Positions 57,019 to 64,000 of a stretch of DNA of 64,000 nt are shown here, piece after piece. The position numbers and the translations under genes were made by a program. Under the pieces are notes generated by a model. The model ran no database searches and had not been told where the DNA came from. It saw only the letters and a list, made by a program, of their open reading frames with translations. Positions within the stretch are counted from its first letter, which is position 1, and every line of letters starts with the position of its first letter. The DNA is from Lantana camara (taxonomy: Eukaryota > Streptophyta > Magnoliopsida > Lamiales > Verbenaceae). The stretch is taken from NCBI GenBank assembly GCA_037501455.1, contig CM074857.1, forward strand, positions 125,909,501 through 125,973,500, in the 5' to 3' direction.

Positions 57019-58386
57019 CTAGGACTCTTTATTCTTCAAACACGTCTCCCACAACTTCTCAGCAACTTCATCCATCACTAAACCTTCTTCCATCTTCAGC
57101 TTCTCACTCAACTCTCTCGCCCTCCGCCTCAGCCCTTCTCCTCCTTCCTCCACCACCACTTTCTTGATTGCCGCCGTTATCTCCTCCCCCTTAAACCACT
57201 CATTTTCACTTCTCGGAATCTCCACACAGCTTCCGGCTTCAACTAACATCCTTGCATTTACAGGCTGATCCAACTTCATTAGCATGGCAATAACCGGAAC
57301 ACCAAAATACATGCTTTCCATTACCGAACTCCAACCGCAGTGACTCACAAAACCACCGGTACTCGGATGGGCTAAAATATCAGCCTGTGGGGCCCACCCC
57401 GTCAGAATTTTCCCTCTTTCTTGAACCCTGTCGGGGAATCCCTGTGGCAGCATGTCTTCTAATGTAACTGCAGTCCCGACAGGAAACCTGATGACCCAAA
57501 TAAAATTAACCTCGGAAATCTCGATCCCTTTTGCTATTTCTTGGATTTCTTCCCTGGTTAGGAAGTTTTCACTCCCAAATGAAATGAAGACCGTGGAAGA
57601 CGGGGTTTTCTCGTTTAGCCATTTAATGATGTCTGAATCTGAATCTCCCGTGCTATATCTGCTGATGAGGGGACCTACTGGTAATATTCTTTTGTGGGAC
57701 AATTCTGAAAGGTAATCTATATATTTCCCCTCAATCCCTCTACTTGTGTTCATAAGAACAAACCCACATGATCCCTTGAACGTCCCAAAAATAAATTCTT
57801 GATCAACATCATAGATGTTCTCAAACATGAACCCGATAATAGTTTCCAGGGTTTTCAGCTCTTCGCCCTGGAAACGAAGCGCCTGGAAAGGGAAATCATC
57901 TTTCCCGCCGAACGTGTACTGATGATGAACAACAGATACACAAGCTGCTCCATTTGTGCAGAAGTACACAGCAGGTATACCCTTTTTGGCAGCAATTTTG
58001 GAAGCCCACGGCTGGAAAAGATCGTATATCACCAAATCAGGGATCAGGGTTTCGATGATGTCCGAAAAGCTGGAATGGGATGTCTGGAAATCCTTGATAA
58101 GTGTCCCTATCAGATCTGGTGGCAAGTTCTTGGTTGTGTGGTAGTGAGGAGGGAGCTCTGATTCTGATAAATGGAGCTGCACGAGTTGTACCGAGTCGTT
58201 TAACTCGTTCTTATCGATGAAATGCTTGATTGAGCTGAAATTTATGGTTGTTGAACAGAAGTAAATCTTGAAGCCTTTTCTTTTCAAGATTGATTTGGAT
58301 AGCTCGAGAAAAGGGGAAATATGGCCATGAGCAAGCCATGGGAACATCAGGATACTGAGACGAGCTGGTTTTCCAGATGTTTCCAT
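57019..58386 (-). CDS. UGT94-like glycosyltransferase 6
   Basis: Single exon, 455 residues, intact. Catalytic His22 and Asp122. The PSPG box is W331-Q374 with HCGWSSVMES and the final DQ. It is the closest relative of UGT 5 (shared CTNGAAC and SRY.TGDSDSD), differing mainly at residues 174-215 (EELKTLETIIGFMFEN and GTFKGSCGFVLMNTS). Its C-terminus (KNKES) matches that of UGT 4. About 12 kb of nested transposons separates it from UGT 5, and the two were evidently adjacent before those insertions. Its 3' UTR is supplied by the MITE at 56627-56992. Function as for its siblings; acceptor unknown. Confidence 0.92.
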   Translation of the reverse strand: METSGKPARLSILMFPWLAHGHISPFLELSKSILKRKGFKIYFCSTTINFSSIKHFIDKNELNDSVQLVQLHLSESELPPHYHTTKNLPPDLIGTLIKDFQTSHSSFSDIIETLIPDLVIYDLFQPWASKIAAKKGIPAVYFCTNGAACVSVVHHQYTFGGKDDFPFQALRFQGEELKTLETIIGFMFENIYDVDQEFIFGTFKGSCGFVLMNTSRGIEGKYIDYLSELSHKRILPVGPLISRYSTGDSDSDIIKWLNEKTPSSTVFISFGSENFLTREEIQEIAKGIEISEVNFIWVIRFPVGTAVTLEDMLPQGFPDRVQERGKILTGWAPQADILAHPSTGGFVSHCGWSSVMESMYFGVPVIAMLMKLDQPVNARMLVEAGSCVEIPRSENEWFKGEEITAAIKKVVVEEGGEGLRRRARELSEKLKMEEGLVMDEVAEKLWETCLKNKES

Positions 58387-59020
58387 GGTCCTTTAGAGTA
58401 ATTTGAAGCTTCTTCTCAGATGGAGGATTAATGAGATTAATGACATGGGACAAGCTGTAAATATATAAATTTTATTGATTCTTTGCATTTACCAAATCAA
58501 ACGATGTACTACTATGTAATGTTGCTATTTGTCGTTGATCATTATTATACTAATTCGTGATAATAACTCTAATGTTGTTAATTTGTTCTTAGCAGTGACT
58601 ACCTAGGGGCTAGGAATTGTTTAAGAACATAATTTTGACTTTGTCTTCAAGTTGCATCAGCGAAGATTTCATCACTGACTGGCCGGCAATGGAAAAATAT
58701 GATATTCGTAAAAGTCGTTTGAAAGGCCTAACGAATTTTATTATTTTTAGAAGTGTCGGTACATGAGAGATTGCATGAATTGAAAAGGCTTCAACTTTGT
58801 GATGCCAACCACGTTTATTCCATGTCCAAATCAAGCTGAACTTTTATAGTGTAAACCTCTTCTTAACAATAATAGTTGCATTTCCATGAATTCAACTCGA
58901 AATATATGATTAAGACTTAAGTTAAGCATATATAGTGCGGTGCTACTAGTGCCGAATCACTATCGCAAGATCAGGTTATAACAAGGATAAAAGTAAGGAG
59001 AATGGACAAGTAAAAGAAAA
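58387..59020. other. Upstream region of UGT 6
   Basis: Carries the promoter-side part of the tandem unit (gaagcttcttctcagatggagg, ggccggcaatggaaaaatatgatatt as at 39310 and 45125), then unique AT-rich DNA up to the CACTA end. No gene. Confidence 0.55.
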
Positions 59021-59575
59021 CACTACAAAAATCTGCCCAAATTTCGACGGGCGAAAACAGATGGGATTTTTGAAAATCCCATCACTTTCCGTCGGTAAAG
59101 AGATATTCCCACGGTATGCCGATGGACTTCCGACGGGAGCTCACCCGTGGGTAAAACCATCATCGGAATAAAGATTCCGATGGTCTGGGCTGTGGGTTTT
59201 CGGTAGGAACAGGTTCACTGACGGCACACCGACGGTATTACAACGGGTTGTTGTCACTATGTTGGAACGAACTTACCAACGGGTGCTCTAGTCGGTAGTC
59301 CGTCGGGAACCCATTGCGATGAAATTCTGACGGAGATCCAATGGTTTGTGGCGTTGGAAAATTCCAACAGTGTTTAGATGTCATAATCTCGCGACAGGCA
59401 TTATCCCGTCAGATTTCCATTGGAAGTAATTTCCGACGGGTAACCAACGGGTATTGTCGTCGGAAATAGGCTACAGCTCTTGTTCCTTAATACTCTACTG
59501 ACGGCTACATTCGTCGGTATAATTCCGACGGGCTTCCGTTGGAATGCCGTTGGAAATCTGGGCATTTTTTTCAGA
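59021..59575. mobile_element. CACTA-type (En/Spm) transposon end
   Basis: CACTACAAAAATCTGCCC at 59021 is a typical CACTA terminus. It is followed by about 500 bp dense in CGACGG, CCGTCGG and CCGACGG words, the usual subterminal binding-site array. No matching TTTTGTAGTG end is seen to the right, so the element is truncated or the other end is lost. Confidence 0.75.
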
Positions 59576-60478
59576 TTTTTTCTGTTTTTGCAGGCCATAC
59601 CTCAAGAAGCCAAAAATTGCAGTAACCAAAACTGAGACGTAAATATAACAAAACAAACACCTCAATATTGCGTCAAGCAAACCAAATTCATCCTCAATTA
59701 CACAAACTTCTCAAAACAAGCCACAAATGTGCCAATATAAAGCAAAGTCTGAATTTAAGCTAGTAAAACACCTAATGTAACCGGCCAGCATACAACTGCT
59801 CCAACACTTGTGAATTTCTAAAAACCGTAAGCAGAATTTATACAAAAAGTCCATGGAACAAATTGGCACCTCCAATTAACCTTGCTTCAACTTGCTCTGA
59901 CAATAATCTAAACTGCACCAAGAAAGAAGAAAGCTTCATTTAAAATCTGAATACAGAAAGAAGAAAGCTTAATTTAAAATCTGAAAACACGAAGAAAGCC
60001 TCAGTCAACTAGCGTTGTAAAGTTGACATTACATACCTTACTCTTATCCTCCCTTGCCAACCACAAACATCCGGCCGAGTTCAACTACGAGCTGCCTAAT
60101 TAAACAATACAAGTACGTATTATCAGTTACGTAAGTAACAAATACCAATCCGTAACAGCGTATGCAATAAATCGATATATTAAGACATATTCCTAAGTCT
60201 AAACTCATATCTTGGTCGTCTATTAACACATGTACATACATACCTCCGTCATCATCATTAAAGGCTGAGAGGTAAACAAAACAAAAGAAAACAAGTGAAG
60301 CATTTTATAGAATTCTTAAGGATTCAAAGGAAAGGATAAAGTCATAAAGAACATTTCTGAAACATGCGTATTTCACTGATGCTGCTTTGGTTTACTGATA
60401 TCCAGATACAAGCTCAACTTCTTCTTATTTAGGTACATCATAAGATTGATCAAAACATAAGTTTAGCATCATACCACA
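59576..60478. other. Non-coding sequence next to the CACTA end
   Basis: Lower GC, with an internal direct repeat (gaaagaagaaagctt..atttaaaatctgaa, twice at 59920-59980). It may be the interior of the CACTA element (gene 3' ends or introns), but no transposase domain is visible. Confidence 0.4.
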
Positions 60479-61857
60479 TTATTTAGTTTTCTTCAAACAA
60501 AGCTGCCACAATTCTTCTGCTGCCTCATCTAATTCTTGGTCTTCCTCCATCCTCATCTTATCTCTTACCTCTCATGCTTTACGCCTAATCGCCTCTCCCT
60601 TCTCCTCCAAGACGACCTTCCTTATCACCTTCGCTATCTCCTCCCCTTTATACGTCAGATTCTCATCTCTTACAACCTCAACTCCAACACCTTCCTCAAC
60701 CACCATCCTAGAATCTACAAACATAAGGAGTTTGAAAGGCATGCAAATAATTGGCACGCCAAAATACAGGCTTTCGTTTATCGAACTCCATCCACAGTGA
60801 CTCATAAAACAGCCGACACTCTGGTGGGCTAAAATCTTGGATTGTGGGGCCCAACCTTCAACAATTATCCCTCTCCCCTTTACCCTATCGAGAAACCCCT
60901 CTGGCACAACTTCTTTAATGTCAATTTTCTCCCCAATAGGAAACCTTATGACCCAAATGAAATTAACACCACAAATCTCCAACCCTTTTGCTATTTCACA
61001 CATTTCTTCCTTAGACAAGAAATGTTCACTGCCAAAGGAAATATACACAGTTGAATGCTGTTTTTGACTTTCAAGCCACATCATGATTTCAGAATCTTGT
61101 TCATCATTCATATTTTCATCATTCACAAGTGGGCCCACCGGAACGATTTTCTTGCCGGACATGTTAGAACAATATCGTATATACTTCCCCTCAAACCCTT
61201 TACTTGTTTTCACAACTACAATATTATAAGACAGTCTTAGGTTCATATTGTAGCTCTTTTCACCATTAAAAAGAGTTTCACCAACAAATTCCAGAAGTTC
61301 ATTTGTACTTTTCATCTCAGGCCCTGAAAGAAGAAGTGCTGGAAAAGGATAGTTGGAATCTTTACCATTAACATACTGATTATATGCAGATGAAAGTGTT
61401 GCTGCACCTAAAATGCGAAAGTAAACAGCAGGAATACCGCTTGATAGGGCCTGTTTGGCTGACCAGGGCTGGAAGCCATCGTATTTCAGCAAATCAGGTT
61501 TCAGATTGCTGATGATGTCCGAAAAGCTGGAATCTGCTGCCCGAAAGGCTTTTATGAGTGTGAAATTCAGATTTGGTGGCAGGTTCTTGGTGGTGTGGTG
61601 GTGAGGCCGTGAGGAGGGAGCTTCGGAGATGGTTGCAAATGGAGCTCCACAAATTCAATTGAGCTTTGCAGAGAATTGCTTTGAATGAAGTTGTTGATTG
61701 AAGTGGAGTTGATTGGTGTTGAGCATATGTATATGTGGAAATTCTTTCTTTTGAGGATTCTCTTGGCTAGCTCAAGAAATGGGAATATGTGGCCATAAGC
61801 TAACCATGGAAACATAAGTATTCTGTACTTAGGTTGTTCCAATTTCTCCATGTCCAT
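60479..61857 (-). pseudogene. UGT94-like glycosyltransferase 7, broken
   Basis: Starts at ATG 61857 or 61851 (MDMEKLEQPKYRILMFPWL). Defects: an 8-bp near-duplication (gtgaggccgtgagg near 61600-61613) shifts the frame after SPKLPPH, and TGA at 60572-60574 interrupts the C-terminus after AIRRKA, with the original end at TAA 60479. The PSPG box is otherwise readable (WAPQSKILAH...HCGWSSINES), but its last two residues are Leu-Met instead of Asp-Gln, which would remove the donor-sugar contact. The first His of AHGH is Tyr (AYGHIFP); the catalytic GH His remains. Closest relative: UGT 9 at 63596. Confidence 0.88.
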
Positions 61858-62039
61858 GAATGAATACAGCACTAGGGAATTCAAGAATCAAGAAACTCTC
61901 TGACCGGTTGAGTGCCTGATCTTCAAATGGTGAGATTTCTGGGACAACACGGACAGAGTACTAATGCAACAACACAAAACTTGCCAGCAACTCCACACAA
62001 AATAATAATAATGTGAGTATTAATTTATGAGGACAGCCT

Positions 62040-62560
62040 TTAAGACAGTGCAGTCATTATCCTTTCGTCTTTGTGGCTATTTTGTTGCCAAATACCTGTC
62101 TTCCAGACATTTCTTTGTGGGTTCTCAAGCCCTGTTGCTATCTCTTCTTTATACAAATAATGCTCACTTCCAAAACAATTGAAGACAGTGGAAAACTCGT
62201 CCTTCTTACTAAGCCAATTCGAAATTTCTGTGACAATATTCAGTTGATATATATACTTTTCTTCCATCCCCTTAAGTTGTTGATCAGAACGATATCGGAA
62301 GATATCATCTCAAAGTCCCCAAATGCAAAATCATCTTTGATTATCAGTCTACAAGGGAAAGTTGAGCTAGACACAATATCAAACAGATGGCGGACGGACA
62401 CAAAATGCCCTCGCTGCTTCTGAAGCCGCAAAGACTTCTCCAAGATTTCAGAGAATCTGGAAATATAAGACATTTCAAGGACTCGTGAGAAGACAGCCAT
62501 GACAATGGTGGATAATTGAAATTCTTCATTGAATCAAGAAGATGAATACAAGCAGAAGTT
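62040..62560 (-). pseudogene. UGT relic fragment 8
   Basis: Short minus-strand pieces in different frames match the middle of a UGT: FAFGDFEMISSDIVLIN (as FLFGNFKESCGLVLVK in UGT 3), MEEKYIYQL, then EISNWLSKKDEFSTVFNCFGSEHYLYKEEI. The catalytic N-terminus and the PSPG box are missing. Frames shift at about 62255. It is closest to UGT 1 in the WLSKKEKFSTIF block. Certainly non-functional. Confidence 0.75.
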
Positions 62561-62869
62561 CCTTTATTTGTCATGGATTATTTTGTCCAAACGAAAAGGA
62601 AATAAAAATTAGGGTTGATTAAATTTAAGTACCATTTGGAGTTTTAAATATTATAATTGGACCTCGTTAGTTATTTATTATATTTTGATCATTTTTAAAA
62701 ATTATAAATTATATTAAATTATTTTTTTATTAAATTTAAGATGACGTTATAGATTTTAAAATTTAATTTTTTTATTTTACCCTTATCTTAAATTTAGGAT
62801 AATTTTTTTTTTTTTTTTATAAATTTAATATTAATTTGATATAAAAAAATTATGACTAACATTTGTTTG
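62561..62869. other. Gene-free AT-rich DNA
   Basis: Poly(T) runs and TTTAAAT words; nothing that I can support. Confidence 0.5.
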
Positions 62870-63122
62870 CACCGGTTCTAAGCGGCTAGGAAGATTGGCC
62901 GCAATTTGAGTGGTACCACCCACCCTATCCTACCACCTATAGGAGGTCGTCCGTCCTACAACCGTTCGAAAAGGAATTGCAGTGATTTTGAATAGAATCC
63001 TGCAACGATAAATAGAATCCCCATAAAAATACCACTAGATCGAGCACCAATTTCATATCCGGTCAAAATCTTAGCTAATTGATCGAAGTGGGTAGCTCCA
63101 GTAGACGCATAGATCATGGAAC
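62870..63122 (-). pseudogene. nad2: Probable nuclear copy of mitochondrial nad2 fragment
   Basis: On the minus strand 63122-62967 reads SMIYASTGATHFDQLAKIL then TGYEIGARSSGIFMGILFIV, which I recognise as part of plant mitochondrial NADH dehydrogenase subunit 2 (complex I). One base is missing after VAGF, so the following FKIT block is out of frame. The adjoining 62870-62966 (gcaccggttctaagcggctagg...) has a GC content unlike its surroundings and may be the neighbouring nad2 intron. Fragment of a NUMT, non-functional. Recognition is from memory of the family, not a search. Confidence 0.65.
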
Positions 63123-63127
63123 AACTA

Positions 63128-63401
63128 GGGTCAAACTTTGGATAATTTTACACTTTAGTACCTAATTTTTGAATTTTTACAATTTATTACCCAACCTTTG
63201 AATTGTGTTGTATTTAAGTGCCCCCGATCAATAATAAAATAACACGTGTACCCAAACGACCAATAAGAAAATGACACATATGATATTGGACACTTAAGTG
63301 TAATAAAATTCAAAACTTGAGTACTAAAATTAAAAAATTCAAAGATTGAATACTAAAGTATAAAATACTCCAAATGTCGGGGTGAAAAAGAAGAGTAACC
63401 C
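63128..63401. mobile_element. Diverged Mutator-type MITE (family of 42086-42376)
   Basis: GGGTCAAACTTTGG...GAAGAGTAACCC, with inner words gtacctaatttttgaa, acccaacctttgaattg and cacttaagtg, as in the 42086 element. Target duplication no longer visible. Confidence 0.65.
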
Positions 63402-63595
63402 TACTTCAAAATTTTGTAAATAGAGTAATGTATAAGTGCAGTTACATCTACGCAGGGGTGTTATTTGTAATTTAGGAGGTTAAGTGAAATTAACCATACT
63501 ATTTATACATACACCCTTGTATAACTTGTATGCAATTGTACTACCTCCCCCAACAGGCCAACATCAAGCTCAGAACACAAGAGCAAGCTCAATCA

Positions 63596-64000
63596 ATGGA
63601 GTCATCAACAACAAGTTTCAAAATCTTGATGTTCCCCTGGTTAGCTCATGGCCACATATCCCCATATCTCGAACTATCCAAGAGAATCCTCAAAATAAAG
63701 AATTTCCACATACACATATGCTCAACACCAATCAACTCCCCTTCAATCAACACCTTCATTCAAAGCAATTCTTTGCAGAGGTCAATTGAATTTGTGGAGC
63801 TCCATTTGCAGCCATCTCCGGAGCTCCCTCCTCACTACCACACCACCAAGAACCTGCCACCAAATCTGAATTTCACACTCTTAAAAGCCTTTCAGACAGC
63901 AGATTCCAGCTTTTCAGAGATTATAAGCAATCTCAAACCCGATTTGCTGATATACGATATCTACCAACCGTGGTCGGCAAAGAAGGCCCTGTCTCAAGGT
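63596..64000 (+). CDS. UGT94-like glycosyltransferase 9, 5' part only
   Basis: An open frame from ATG 63596 runs 135 codons to the window edge without a stop. MESSTTSFKILMFPWLAHGH sets catalytic His20 and the family N-terminus. SPELPPHYHTTKNLPPNL and LLIYDIYQPW (catalytic Asp at about 123) follow. It is closest to the pseudogene at 60479-61857 (shared CSTPINS, FIQSNSLQ, FVELHLQPSPELPP). It is the only array member on the plus strand, divergent from 7 and 8. The C-terminal domain and PSPG box lie outside the window, so intactness is unknown. Confidence 0.88.
   Translation, partial: MESSTTSFKILMFPWLAHGHISPYLELSKRILKIKNFHIHICSTPINSPSINTFIQSNSLQRSIEFVELHLQPSPELPPHYHTTKNLPPNLNFTLLKAFQTADSSFSEIISNLKPDLLIYDIYQPWSAKKALSQG

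Noticed and set aside
63484..63789. 101-codon plus-strand ORF
   Set aside because: Out of frame with the real UGT that starts at 63596, whose open frame carries the family motifs to the window end.

Overview
The window looks like nuclear DNA of a eudicot plant. It is AT-rich, has intron-containing genes with GT-AG splice sites, plant-type transposons of most classes, and a tandem family of plant secondary-metabolism glycosyltransferases. The glycosyltransferases resemble the UGT94 (sugar-on-sugar) group, which is best known from asterids such as sesame and its relatives. Lamiales is therefore my best guess, but that is inference.

Layout. (1) 1-7915 is the 3' two thirds of a Tat-lineage Ty3/gypsy LTR retrotransposon: pol with two RNase H domains, a spliced antisense gene, a polypurine tract and an 850-bp 3' LTR. 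(2) 7945-27650 holds two diverged copies of one block. Each contains a CASP-like four-helix membrane protein gene (11535-13545 and 25014-27522). A degenerate LINE lies between the blocks, and a 5.5-kb MULE with a 9-bp target duplication sits in the second copy; the MULE itself carries a solo LTR. (3) 28888-32307 is a bHLH transcription factor whose single large intron contains a complete UGT gene on the opposite strand. (4) 29826-64000 is the UGT array: five intact genes (29826-31172, 32654-34018, 37381-38766, 43562-44941, 57019-58386), a frameshifted copy (40238-41616), a second pseudogene (60479-61857), a relic fragment (62040-62560), and a gene on the other strand that starts at 63596 and is cut by the window end. 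All members up to the relic are on the minus strand.

The gaps between UGTs are filled by nested mobile elements. Many can be delimited to the base by terminal repeats and target duplications: an 860-bp foldback element (35972-36831), Mutator-type MITEs (42086, 42446, 56627), solo LTRs (45485-47636, 48226-54421, 51606-53805), hAT-type elements (45761-46390, 48477-49524), a CACTA end (59021) and a probable mitochondrial nad2 insertion (62967-63122).

How the genes may work together: the UGTs probably add a second sugar to small-molecule glycosides in the cytosol. The bHLH gene is physically locked to the first UGT and is a candidate local regulator, but no sequence evidence here proves that. 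The CASP-like genes are probably unrelated membrane scaffolds. I found no tRNA, rRNA or CRISPR.
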